The position numbers and the translations under genes were made by a program. The notes beneath the pieces are model-generated. The model was given only the letters and a program-made list of their open reading frames with translations, was not told the origin of the DNA and did no database searches. From Pyrinomonadaceae bacterium (GTDB lineage: Bacteria; Acidobacteriota; Blastocatellia; Pyrinomonadales; Pyrinomonadaceae), in the NCBI GenBank assembly GCA_026129865.1, contig JAHCHG010000002.1, positions 124,001 to 188,000 of the forward strand: a DNA stretch of 64,000 bases, read 5' to 3'. This document shows, piece after piece, positions 26,588 to 35,361 of the stretch (the first letter of the stretch is position 1; the number at the start of each line of letters is the position of its first letter).

Positions 26588-27702
26588 AAATTTTCTTGTT
26601 CGATTTCGGCGGAATCCGTGTCTTTGGATCCGCTCGGATCTTCCGGGACGGCAACCAGATCGTCGTCGCCAAGAACATCCTGAATGTAAAGCATTTGCAC
26701 AACAACCATAATAACTGCAAGGATCGGCGTTGCCAGCACAAGTCCCAATCCGCCGATCAGAACCGCTAAGACAAGCTGCGAAAAGATGGTCAACGCGGGC
26801 GGAAGTTCCACTGTTTGTCGTTCGATCCACGGGGTTATCAAATTAGATTCGATCAGTTGAACACCGATATAAAGCACAGCGACGTACACTGCAGTAATCG
26901 GACTTTGAATAAAAGCCAGAAGAATTGCCGGAATAGCGGACAATATTGGTCCGAAATTCGGCACAAAAGAAAGGAGACCGGCGATGAGTCCGAGCGTCAA
27001 TGCCAATGGAACACCGATTATTGAAAGCCCGATCCACGTCAAAACTCCGATAACAAACATGGAGCCGATCTTTCCGATCAGCCACCAACGCAGGGTTTCC
27101 CCGATCTCATAAACAACTGCCGAAGCGCGTGCTCGTTTTGAGACGGGAAATAGCTTCGTAAGTCCGGAAATGTAGGTTTTAGGCTCGACCGCAAGGTAGA
27201 TTGCCAGCAGAATCGTTATAAAAAAATTGGCGATCATTCCGGCGGTCGAGGAAAAAAAACCGCCGACGCTCGCAATTACGGCTTCCGGGTTTAACTTATC
27301 TTCCAGTTCGGAAATGCTCGGCATTTGTGCGATGACAGTTTTTCCCCATCCAAAACTCGAGATATAGTCGGCGACGTTTTCTGCCGATCGCGGAAGTTCC
27401 GTGCGAAGATTTCTTGCCTGATCCGCGACGCTCGGCGCCAGTGAAGAAATGCTCGCTGCAAGCATAGCCATGAGAACCGCGCAGACGATCAAAACCGCCG
27501 TACTTTCACCGATATTGACGTATTTTCGAAGAATCTCGCTCAATCCGCGGAGAAAAACTGCGAGCAAAATTGCTGCGAACGCGAGCATTATCACGTCGAC
27601 GACATAACCGAAGCCGACGATGATAATTACGATCAGAAGCGCAATCGCGCAAACGATCAGTATCTTCTGTACAAAGCTTTGCTTAACTTCTTCTTCCGCC
27701 AT
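26584..27702 (-). CDS. AI-2E family transporter (PerM/YhhQ-like)
   Basis: A membrane protein with the AI-2E transporter family layout: two N-terminal helices, a helical extracytoplasmic region (SLAPSVADQARNLRTELP), then a run of five to six helices with GLLSFVPNFGPILSAIPA, the most conserved family segment. The family holds proposed autoinducer-2 or small-molecule exporters; substrate here is unknown. In-frame starts are ATG 27735 and ATG 27702. The latter, after GGGAAAG, gives the clean N-terminus MAEEEVKQ. The acidic C-terminal tail (DDDLVAVPED) is hydrophilic. It is translationally coupled to purB. Confidence 0.85.
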   Translation of the reverse strand: MAEEEVKQSFVQKILIVCAIALLIVIIIVGFGYVVDVIMLAFAAILLAVFLRGLSEILRKYVNIGESTAVLIVCAVLMAMLAASISSLAPSVADQARNLRTELPRSAENVADYISSFGWGKTVIAQMPSISELEDKLNPEAVIASVGGFFSSTAGMIANFFITILLAIYLAVEPKTYISGLTKLFPVSKRARASAVVYEIGETLRWWLIGKIGSMFVIGVLTWIGLSIIGVPLALTLGLIAGLLSFVPNFGPILSAIPAILLAFIQSPITAVYVAVLYIGVQLIESNLITPWIERQTVELPPALTIFSQLVLAVLIGGLGLVLATPILAVIMVVVQMLYIQDVLGDDDLVAVPEDPSGSKDTDSAEIEQENL

Positions 27703-27852
27703 TTCTTTCCCGCCAAAAGCGAGAATATAACCCATCAAAGCAAATCTTACAAAACTTCCGATCGCAATTTGTTAAGCAGTTTGTTGCGCAGAAATGAACC
27801 GTTTGCAAAAATGTTTATATCAAGCTGTCCTACAACTGCGACGGAACCACCT

Positions 27853-28617
27853 ATGAGCAAGCGAAAAAATCCATGGACCGCGATAGGGTTTTCAAATTAC
27901 GAAGGTTTTCATATGATGCCGTTCGACCTGCGCCGCAGGGCTGAACGCCATGAATTGAACCGCCAGAGAGTAGTTGCGTCCGTTATCCGGGAACTTTACG
28001 TTATGACAACGATCGGTTATATCGCGAAGGACAAGTTGATCTCGGCAAAACGTGCGGTTTCGCAAAATTTACGCGGCAGCCAGAAAGACATGACCGAAGC
28101 GGCGCATTGCTGCCCGCGACAAATAATGATCGGGGATAAATCACCCACGGAGATCCTTCAGACAAGGTTTCCCGAACGCGCTTTTGTCGTCAACGCTTAT
28201 TTTGCCGAATCCGATATTTTGCCCGCGAATTTCAATAAAGCGGATTCACGAATGGAAAGCAACGGTTTGAGCAATGGGTTTAGAGGTGCGTGTCTGATGG
28301 TTATCGAAGACGCGCGATTGCGCGGGAAGCTGCGTCATCTTGATGTTTCAAACGCTGTCCGAAGCGCGTACTCTTATTACAGCGACCGCGCGATCGATGC
28401 TATCCGCGTTTCGCGCGAAAGGCTCGAATATAAACTCCGCTTTAACGTTACAAAGCAAGACGCAGAGAAATGGACCGAGCAGCTTTTAATTCTCGATACA
28501 TATCGGAAAACCTTGAGTTTTTCGTCCGGTCCGTCTGTCGTTCTCGATATCGAGTCGGTTCACGGATTGATAAAGATCTATCGCGAAAATGAAGGTCAGG
28601 CAGGCGTTTCATTCTAA
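27853..28617 (+). CDS. Unrecognised hypothetical protein (254 residues)
   Basis: I do not recognise this protein. The open frame begins at 27679, inside the divergent transporter gene, but the ATG at 27853 (MSKRKNPWTAIGF) is the more natural start. It is soluble, rich in Arg and Ser, without a signal peptide or obvious catalytic motif. It holds a Cys-Cys pair (EAAHCCPRQ) and an Arg-rich helical region (SYYSDRAIDAIRVSRERLEYK). Codon use looks like its neighbours. It converges on asd with a 4-base overlap. No function is proposed. Confidence 0.6.
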   Translation: MSKRKNPWTAIGFSNYEGFHMMPFDLRRRAERHELNRQRVVASVIRELYVMTTIGYIAKDKLISAKRAVSQNLRGSQKDMTEAAHCCPRQIMIGDKSPTEILQTRFPERAFVVNAYFAESDILPANFNKADSRMESNGLSNGFRGACLMVIEDARLRGKLRHLDVSNAVRSAYSYYSDRAIDAIRVSRERLEYKLRFNVTKQDAEKWTEQLLILDTYRKTLSFSSGPSVVLDIESVHGLIKIYRENEGQAGVSF

Positions 28618-29654
28618 ATTAATCTCTTGTCGATAAGAAGCTCCGCATTTAAGATCGCCGAACCGGCAGCACCGCGAACCGTATTATGGCTGAGCGCGAC
28701 AAAACGGTAATCATAAATATTATCCGGAAAAAGGCGTCCGACGGTAATCGTCATCCCGTTCCCGTTGTTGCGGTCAAGCCGCGGCTGCGGTCTCGACGGT
28801 TCATCGCAAACTTTTATAAACGGCTTTGGCGACGAATAAAGATCGAGCGACGGAAATTCCGTCATCGCTTCCATCACACCCTCAAGTGTCGATGTTTGTT
28901 TGAACTTAACCCGAACCGATGCTGTATGACCGTCCAAAACGCTTACCCGGAAACATTGCGCCGACACGGTAAAATCGGCTTTTTCTATCACTCCGTTATT
29001 TAATTCGCCGAGAATTTTCTGCGATTCGGTTTCAACCTTCGGTTCTTCGCCGGCGATGTAAGGCAGGACGTTATCCGAAATATCAAATGCCGAAACTCCC
29101 GGATAGCCCGCACCGGAAATTGCTTGAAGTGTCGTAACAAATACAGACTCGATACTGAATCTTCGATGAAGCGCAGCCAAAGGCGGAGCAAAGCTGACAA
29201 CCGCACAATTTGGATTAGTTACGATAAAACCCTTATCGAATCCCCGCTTTTCACGTTGCAGATCTATCAGCTGAAGATGGCTGTGGTTAATTTCAGGAAT
29301 TAAAAGCGGGACGTCTTCTTCCATTCGAAAAGACGACGAATTGCTGATCACCGGAAAACCGGCACGGGCGAATTTCTCTTCGGTTTCGCGCGCGACTGTC
29401 GAAGGCAAACTTGAAAAGATTATGTCGCAATCGAGCGGCGGTTCGATCGGTTGAACGACTATCTCACGAACTTTTTCAGGCATTTCACCCGCCAGTTTCC
29501 ATGCGCATGCTTCCGCATATGGTTTTCCAACCGATCTGTCAGACGCCGCAAGCGCTGTGATCTCAAACTGGGGATGATCTTCGAGCAGTTGGACAAATCG
29601 CTGTCCAACCGTACCCGTCGCTCCCAAAATGCCGACATTATATACTTTACTCAT
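28614..29654 (-). CDS. asd: Aspartate-semialdehyde dehydrogenase
   Basis: Reduces aspartyl phosphate to aspartate semialdehyde, the entry to lysine/DAP, methionine and threonine synthesis. The NADP loop is GILGATGTVGQRF, the active-site cysteine is in NPNCAVVSFAPPLA (about residue 153), and DGHTASVRVKF contains the catalytic histidine. This spelling is the archaeal/fungal-type Asd subfamily, which also occurs in several bacterial phyla. An in-frame TTG at 29660 is upstream, but the ATG at 29654 (MSKVYNVG) gives the normal 346 residues. Confidence 0.95.
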   Translation of the reverse strand: MSKVYNVGILGATGTVGQRFVQLLEDHPQFEITALAASDRSVGKPYAEACAWKLAGEMPEKVREIVVQPIEPPLDCDIIFSSLPSTVARETEEKFARAGFPVISNSSSFRMEEDVPLLIPEINHSHLQLIDLQREKRGFDKGFIVTNPNCAVVSFAPPLAALHRRFSIESVFVTTLQAISGAGYPGVSAFDISDNVLPYIAGEEPKVETESQKILGELNNGVIEKADFTVSAQCFRVSVLDGHTASVRVKFKQTSTLEGVMEAMTEFPSLDLYSSPKPFIKVCDEPSRPQPRLDRNNGNGMTITVGRLFPDNIYDYRFVALSHNTVRGAAGSAILNAELLIDKRLI

Positions 29655-29744
29655 AATCAATTAAGCCTTGAAAACAAGGAAGCTAAGTTTAATTTACGGT
29701 GCTGAAAAAGAAAAGCTGGAATCCCGACAACCGCGCGCTAAAGC

Positions 29745-30893
29745 TCAACTCAGCGCTGACTTCATCCGACTAATGCCTTCTGCGATCTTTTCTTCATTGT
29801 TGCAAAACGAAACGCGCAAAAATCCTTTTGCTTCTTCTCCAAACGCAACACCGGGAACAGTTATCACACGATGCGTCAGGAATTTTTCCGCAATTTCCAG
29901 ATCGTCGCCGAGTTCTCGAACATCGACCATTGTGTAAAAAGCGCCTTCCGGCGAAGTTCCGCGCAGTCCGAGTTCTTCATCTAGCTGTTTGATCAGGAAC
30001 TCGCCGCGCCGCTTGTAGATCTCACGCGCGTCCGCCTTTGCCTTTTCGGCTTCCTTCGTCCAGCCGAGCAGCGAGGCTTTCTGCGTGATCGTCGACGTAC
30101 AAACGGTTAAAAATCCGTGAACCGTCAGCGTCGCACGGACAACTTCTTCCTGCGAACTCGCCAGCCATCCCATTCGCCAGCCGGTCATGCTCAACGATTT
30201 CGAAAGCCCGCTGACGATCAGCGTGCGGTCATAAAACTCGGAAACCGACCTAGGTTTTTCTCCAAAATAAAGATCGGAATAGATCTCGTCGGAAACGATG
30301 TAAATTCCCGTTCCGTCAAGCGCAGCCGCGATCGCTTTTAAGTCGCTTTCAGTCAGAATTTTCCCTGTCGGATTTGAAGGAGAGATCAGCACAACCGCCT
30401 TCGTTTTGCCTGTGATCTTTGACTTAAATTCGTCGATATCAAATCCGAAATCCTTTTCCGCGGGCATTTTGTAAAAGACCGGCACGCCGTCCGCCAAATT
30501 GACGCAGTTAATATACGCCGGAAATGACGGATTCGGTATCAAAACCTCGTCGCCGCGTTCGAGAATGGCAAAAAAAGCCGCGGTCATAGCTTCCTGTGAT
30601 CCGACGGTCACGCAAACATTTGCCAACCCGAGTTCAAGGTGCGGATACTGTTCGGCGATCGTTTGACGAAGTGCCGGCAAACCGGCATGTGAGGTGTAGC
30701 CGTTTTGTTCTTCAAGCGTAACCCGCGCCGCTTCTTCGCGAATGAACTGCGGCGTCGGGAGATCCGGTTCGCCCAGTCCGAAATTTATCGAATCCGGCAA
30801 TGCGCGTTCGAATATCCTGCGAATCAATGTCGGTTGAACCTTTTGCAGTCGCTGCGGAAGCGTAAATTCACTTTTTGCGATCTTACTTGTCAT
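29745..30893 (-). CDS. Class I/II pyridoxal-phosphate aminotransferase
   Basis: Fold-type I aminotransferase of 382 residues. The PLP lysine is in VSGLSKSLSMTGWRMGW (about residue 231), NPTGKILTESDL precedes it, and the sugar-phosphate binding tyrosine is in SDEIYSDLYFG. The N-terminus NFGLGEPDLPTPQFI is the usual substrate gate. Aspartate- or aromatic-type amino acid substrates are likely; specificity cannot be read by eye. A GGGAGG ribosome site lies just before the ATG. It is separated from asd by 90 bases on the same strand. Confidence 0.9.
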   Translation of the reverse strand: MTSKIAKSEFTLPQRLQKVQPTLIRRIFERALPDSINFGLGEPDLPTPQFIREEAARVTLEEQNGYTSHAGLPALRQTIAEQYPHLELGLANVCVTVGSQEAMTAAFFAILERGDEVLIPNPSFPAYINCVNLADGVPVFYKMPAEKDFGFDIDEFKSKITGKTKAVVLISPSNPTGKILTESDLKAIAAALDGTGIYIVSDEIYSDLYFGEKPRSVSEFYDRTLIVSGLSKSLSMTGWRMGWLASSQEEVVRATLTVHGFLTVCTSTITQKASLLGWTKEAEKAKADAREIYKRRGEFLIKQLDEELGLRGTSPEGAFYTMVDVRELGDDLEIAEKFLTHRVITVPGVAFGEEAKGFLRVSFCNNEEKIAEGISRMKSALS

Positions 30894-31084
30894 AATCCTC
30901 CCTTTCTCTCCAAGCAGACAATAGTAACAGATTCCCCAAATCTCAATAAGTTCATCCGCTGAAAAAACCGGTCTATGCTTGAAGTCGATTACCGTAATAT
31001 TTGAAAAAAACGTTGTAATCCGACTTTAGTCGAAGTATATTATCCCAAAACTCAATAAGATTAATTAGGTGCGACAGAACCGAA

Positions 31085-33055
31085 ATGAACTCAACACGTC
31101 CTTTTGGAAACACATTTTGTTTAACGATCATCATCCTGCTCAACGTCATCTTTGCTTATTCGACCGCCGCGGCGGTCGGCATAAACGGCGGTCACATCGA
31201 TTTCGCATTTCCGCCGCAAACTACCTATCCGCCGATCGATCTCGATCTTTCCGACGGTCCGGGATTGATCTTTCAGCCCGACGGAAAGATCCTCGCGGTC
31301 GGCAAGTATTCGCCGGATACCAACTTGAACACATCGCGGAAACTTTATCGTTTCGATCGCTCAGGACGGTTCGATAGCGATTTCGATCCGTATTATCCGG
31401 TGCAGAATCCGCGAATAAATGGAATGGCGCTTCTTCCGGACGGAAAGATCATTTACACATATTCTTTTCAGGATTACCAAAACTATACAAGCCTTAATAT
31501 TATTCGTCTAAATCCCGACGGTACTCACGATGAAACGTTCAATTACGATCCCGTTTATCGTTCAACTATGACGAAACCGCGAATTCTGGTGTTTCCGGAT
31601 TCCTCACTTTGGATCGGAAACGGTTTTACCGAGCGCGGCGATTTTCCGCGCTCGTATTCGCTCCTTCGAATATTGCCGAACGGTGCTGTTGATACCGGAT
31701 TTTTGGAATCATATACTTCCGGAGGCGGCGCGCAGTTTCATCTGCTTTCGGACGGAAAGATCTTAAAATTGGGGTCTCAGCTAATTCGTCTCAATCCCGA
31801 CACTACACCTGATAATACATTCGTAAATCAACCGAACGTTTCCAAGTTTTACCGTTTGCCCGACGGAAAACTTTACATCAGCCGCAGCGACGGCACTTTT
31901 GCGCGCCTTTTTCCGGACGGTTCAATTGATCCGTCTTTTAGCTCAGCGATAAATATCAGCGGAATGAGGTGGGCTGTCCGACCCAATGGTCAGCCTCTCT
32001 TTTACCAGCGCCGCTGCGTCGGAATCACCTGCCGGATGTTCTTTCAGTCGTTGAAAACCGACGGTTCATTCGATTCGCAATTATCTTCGCGATTTATCAA
32101 CGGGACGATCTTTATCAGCCCGACCAATGATGTCTTCGCTTATGGAGCAATGTCCGTCGGAAACAAGGTTTACGGGCTCGTGCGGATGCATATAAACCTG
32201 ACGCCGACGCGCCGCAAGGCTTTCGATTTTGACGGGGATCAAAGATCGGATCTGGCAATTTATCGACCCTCCGAAGGAAATTGGTACATTCGCAGCAGTT
32301 CTACGAACGAAGTTCGCGTCATCCGCTTCGGCATCGCTGAGGATATTCCCTCATCAGCCGACTACGACGGCGACAATATTGCAGATATAGCCGTATTTCG
32401 ACCCTCGACGGGCTTTTGGTACATTTTGCGCAGTTCCGATTCCATGATCGAGATCGCGCATTTCGGACTTCCGGGCGACATTCCCGTTCAGCACGACTAT
32501 GACGGAGACAATATTGACGACATAGCTGTTTATCGTCCTTCCGATGGTTTTTGGTACGCGCGTTACAGCAGCGATAGTTCGATATATTCGACTCAATACG
32601 GCGGCGCGGCGGGAGATACGCCGGCGGTCGGCGATTACGACGGCGATGGAAAAGCCGATCCGGCTTTATGGCGAACCGGAGGCAGCGCGAGATGGGATGT
32701 ATATTCGTCCATTACAAGTCGCTGGTCATCCGGCAGTCAGCCGTATTTCGATGGCGATCAGCCGACGCCCGGCGATTTTGACGAAGACGGTCGTATCGAC
32801 CGCGCATTCTTCCGGGAGTTTTCGGGTTCGTGGTTCGGATTCAAAACTTTGGGCAGCGGATTTTATTTTACGTGGGGCGCTCGGGGCGATGTTCCTGTTT
32901 TGGCAGACTACGATGGAGACGACCGCGACGACCTCGCCGTTTGGCGACCTTCGACGGGAGAATGGTGGATCGGGCGGTCTTCCGACGGATCCTATGAATC
33001 AGTTCCTTTCGGCATCGCCGGAGATATTCCGGTGCAGGCTTCGTTCAACAGGTGA
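31085..33055 (+). CDS. Secreted beta-propeller protein with delta-60 and FG-GAP/VCBS repeats
   Basis: A 656-residue exported protein. A signal peptide (hydrophobic LTIIILLNVIFAYSTAAA, residues 13-31) precedes a region of repeated LPDGKI...RLNPDGTxDxTF units (about 60-370), the delta-60 repeat pattern. Then come about six VCBS/FG-GAP units (about 375-656). Each has the calcium-binding core DYDGDxxxDxAVxRPS followed by W(Y/W)I and a return strand, for example at SADYDGDNIADIAVFRP. Such proteins form beta-propellers on the cell surface or outside the cell; a function is not assigned. The Asp-rich repeats are well preserved except in two central units. Confidence 0.85.
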   Translation: MNSTRPFGNTFCLTIIILLNVIFAYSTAAAVGINGGHIDFAFPPQTTYPPIDLDLSDGPGLIFQPDGKILAVGKYSPDTNLNTSRKLYRFDRSGRFDSDFDPYYPVQNPRINGMALLPDGKIIYTYSFQDYQNYTSLNIIRLNPDGTHDETFNYDPVYRSTMTKPRILVFPDSSLWIGNGFTERGDFPRSYSLLRILPNGAVDTGFLESYTSGGGAQFHLLSDGKILKLGSQLIRLNPDTTPDNTFVNQPNVSKFYRLPDGKLYISRSDGTFARLFPDGSIDPSFSSAINISGMRWAVRPNGQPLFYQRRCVGITCRMFFQSLKTDGSFDSQLSSRFINGTIFISPTNDVFAYGAMSVGNKVYGLVRMHINLTPTRRKAFDFDGDQRSDLAIYRPSEGNWYIRSSSTNEVRVIRFGIAEDIPSSADYDGDNIADIAVFRPSTGFWYILRSSDSMIEIAHFGLPGDIPVQHDYDGDNIDDIAVYRPSDGFWYARYSSDSSIYSTQYGGAAGDTPAVGDYDGDGKADPALWRTGGSARWDVYSSITSRWSSGSQPYFDGDQPTPGDFDEDGRIDRAFFREFSGSWFGFKTLGSGFYFTWGARGDVPVLADYDGDDRDDLAVWRPSTGEWWIGRSSDGSYESVPFGIAGDIPVQASFNR

Positions 33056-33060
33056 GTCTA

Positions 33061-34413
33061 TTACTTAGATTGAATTCCCAAATTCCGCATTCGCCGGTAA
33101 AGATGGCTCCGGTCAACGCCCATCGCCTCGGCAGCTTTTGAAACATTTCCGTCCGATTCGGCAAGTTTGTGAAGAATGAATTCACGCTGATACGCATCGG
33201 TCGCATCCTTGAATGAAGGAAATCTGAATGTCGCTGCCGGCGGCTCGTCCTTCGGATTGAATTTCGGCAGATCGTCCGCCTTAACCTTTTGTTTCGAATG
33301 CATTATCACGACGCGTTCGATCGTGTTCCGCAATTCGCGGACGTTTCCGAGCCAGCTGTAATTTTGCAGCGCGGCAATAGCGTCTTCGGTGAATTTCTTC
33401 GGTTTTTTTCCGTATTCGAGTGAAAATTTTTGATTAAAATGTTCGGCAAGCTGCGGAATGTCTTCAAGACGTTCGCGCAGCGGCGGAATTTGAAACGGAA
33501 TAACGTTTAGACGGTAAAAAAGATCGGCTCGAAAATCGCCGCTTTCGATCAATTCGGACAGCGGTTTATTGGTCGCAGAAATAACGCGAACGTCTGTTTC
33601 GATCAGCTTATTACTGCCGACCGGCTCGAAGCGGCTCTCTTCCAAAACTCGAAGGATCTTTGCCTGAACCCGCGGCGACATATCGCCGATCTCGTCCAAA
33701 AATAGCGTCCCCGAATCAGCAACCTCAAACTTTCCTTTTTTCGCTTTAACCGCGCCGGAAAATGCGCCTTTGGCATATCCGAACAGTTCCGATTCGACCA
33801 ATTCTTCCGGTATCGCGGCAGAATTGATCTCTACGAACGCCGCGTTTTTGCGCTTTGACTGCGCATGGATCGCGCGTGCGACCAGTTCTTTGCCGGTTCC
33901 CGATTCGCCGGAGATCAAAACGCGACCATCCGTCGGCGCGACGATCGAGATCTGTTTCCGAAGCGCACGCATTCCGACCGAATCGCCAATCATTTTGTAT
34001 TCCTGATTCAGCGTTTCGACGAGCTGTTCGTTCAAAATCTCGAGTTCGCGCGTCCGGAGCGCATTTCGCACCGTAAGTATCGTTTTTTCAAGCGATAGCG
34101 GCTTTTCGATAAAATCATACGCACCGAGTTTTGTTGCATTAACGGCGGTTTCTATATTTCCGTGCCCCGAGATCATGATCACCGGCGCCGCGACGCCGTT
34201 TGCGCGCAAACGTTCGAGCGTTTCCAAACCGTCAATTCCCGGCAGCCAGATATCCAGCAAAATACAGCCGAAATCGGTCGATTGCGCGATCTTCAAACAT
34301 TCTTCGCCCGATTCAACCGTTTCAACGCGAAAACCTTCATCTTCCAAAACGCCGGATAGCGTTTCGCGAATGCCGCGTTCGTCGTCAACGATGAGTATCG
34401 AATTGAGCTTCAT
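33061..34413 (-). CDS. NtrX/NtrC-like sigma-54 response regulator
   Basis: A 450-residue enhancer-binding regulator. The receiver domain (residues 1-120) has the phospho-acceptor Asp in CILLDIWLPG. The AAA+ domain has Walker A GESGTGKE (about residue 167), Walker B LFLDEIGDM and the sigma-54 loop spelled GAFSGA instead of GAFTGA. A C-terminal Fis-type helix-turn-helix (NVSKAAEAMGVDRSHLYRRM) binds DNA. It is the natural partner of the NtrY-like kinase 949 bases away on the same strand, with a methyltransferase gene between. Targets are unknown; nitrogen or redox control is a family expectation only. Confidence 0.93.
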   Translation of the reverse strand: MKLNSILIVDDERGIRETLSGVLEDEGFRVETVESGEECLKIAQSTDFGCILLDIWLPGIDGLETLERLRANGVAAPVIMISGHGNIETAVNATKLGAYDFIEKPLSLEKTILTVRNALRTRELEILNEQLVETLNQEYKMIGDSVGMRALRKQISIVAPTDGRVLISGESGTGKELVARAIHAQSKRKNAAFVEINSAAIPEELVESELFGYAKGAFSGAVKAKKGKFEVADSGTLFLDEIGDMSPRVQAKILRVLEESRFEPVGSNKLIETDVRVISATNKPLSELIESGDFRADLFYRLNVIPFQIPPLRERLEDIPQLAEHFNQKFSLEYGKKPKKFTEDAIAALQNYSWLGNVRELRNTIERVVIMHSKQKVKADDLPKFNPKDEPPAATFRFPSFKDATDAYQREFILHKLAESDGNVSKAAEAMGVDRSHLYRRMRNLGIQSK

Positions 34414-34421
34414 AAAACTTT

Positions 34422-35258
34422 CTAAGATTTGGTTGCCGTCATTAAAAATTGCGAATCGGCATCGGAAGAATTCTTGTTCCCAAGACTAAGCAAACTTTTG
34501 AACTCGACATTCTCAAATCCGTGTCTTTCAACAATTTCCCTGTGGCGCTCGCGTGTTCTGCCGAAACAATGCAAGCCGTATTTGAACTTAACTTTGCCGT
34601 AGAATGACTTATCGTTTTTCCATTCTTCTTCCGGTTTCCAAACGTCATCTTCAAGCTGAACGTGAAAGACGAGACGACCTCCCTGTTTCAGCTTTTTTCG
34701 ACAATTTTCAAGCACGATCTCAAAAACCTCGTCGGTCAAATGCTGGATGACGGCGAAACTGCAAACTGCATCGAGCGTTGAGTCGGAGATCGCTGACAGC
34801 CCCGCTTCGTCGGCTAAGATATATTCGATGTTCTCGGAATTATTTAAGATCTTTGCGCAGGCGATCGCACCCGGGGAAATGTCGCACGCGTAAAGCTTTC
34901 GAACATGCGGAGCAACGGCTTTCGCGACATAACCCGGACCGCAACCGTATTCCAGCACGATGTCGTCTTCGTTTAAATATTCCTTAAACACCTGATCGTA
35001 GATCTCTTCGCGCGCAATTCTTCCGTTTGCGAATGCCGTTTTCAGATATTCATCCGTCGACATTCCCGCATACTGCGGCTCATCGCGGTCAAGAAAATAA
35101 TGCGGGCTTAAGTTTAAAATGCGAAGCGCCCATTTCTGCTTTTTTCCATCGGGAATCCGGTCTAAAAATGCCGGAATCCATTTTGCGCCAAGAAAGTTCT
35201 GCGGCTCTTTGCCAAGGATCAATCCCCATTTTACGAGGTTGGAAATTTTACGAATCAT
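34422..35258 (-). CDS. Class I SAM-dependent methyltransferase
   Basis: A Rossmann-fold methyltransferase. Motif I is VLEYGCGPGYVAKAV (about residue 105), the acidic residue of motif II is in LYACDISPGA, and VCSFAVIQHLTDE is the post-motif. The ATG at 35258 (MIRKISN, 278 residues) is preferred to the upstream TTG at 35267. The substrate is unknown. It is inserted between the NtrX-like regulator gene (8 bases away) and the NtrY-like kinase, and may be co-transcribed with them; whether it has a regulatory role is open. Confidence 0.85.
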   Translation of the reverse strand: MIRKISNLVKWGLILGKEPQNFLGAKWIPAFLDRIPDGKKQKWALRILNLSPHYFLDRDEPQYAGMSTDEYLKTAFANGRIAREEIYDQVFKEYLNEDDIVLEYGCGPGYVAKAVAPHVRKLYACDISPGAIACAKILNNSENIEYILADEAGLSAISDSTLDAVCSFAVIQHLTDEVFEIVLENCRKKLKQGGRLVFHVQLEDDVWKPEEEWKNDKSFYGKVKFKYGLHCFGRTRERHREIVERHGFENVEFKSLLSLGNKNSSDADSQFLMTATKS

Positions 35259-35361
35259 AGTGAACAAACTTCGGACAAGATCGTTTTTGGAACAGCGTCG
35301 AAATCAAACCAGACAAACAGTTTAAGATTTTCGAACGGAAAAGGCGAAGCGTGCTGTTTTT

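Noticed and set aside
26588..26830. The 81-residue N-terminal extension of the purB frame
   Set aside because: It overlaps the AI-2E transporter in another frame, is unlike any PurB N-terminus, and the ATG at 26587 gives the normal protein.
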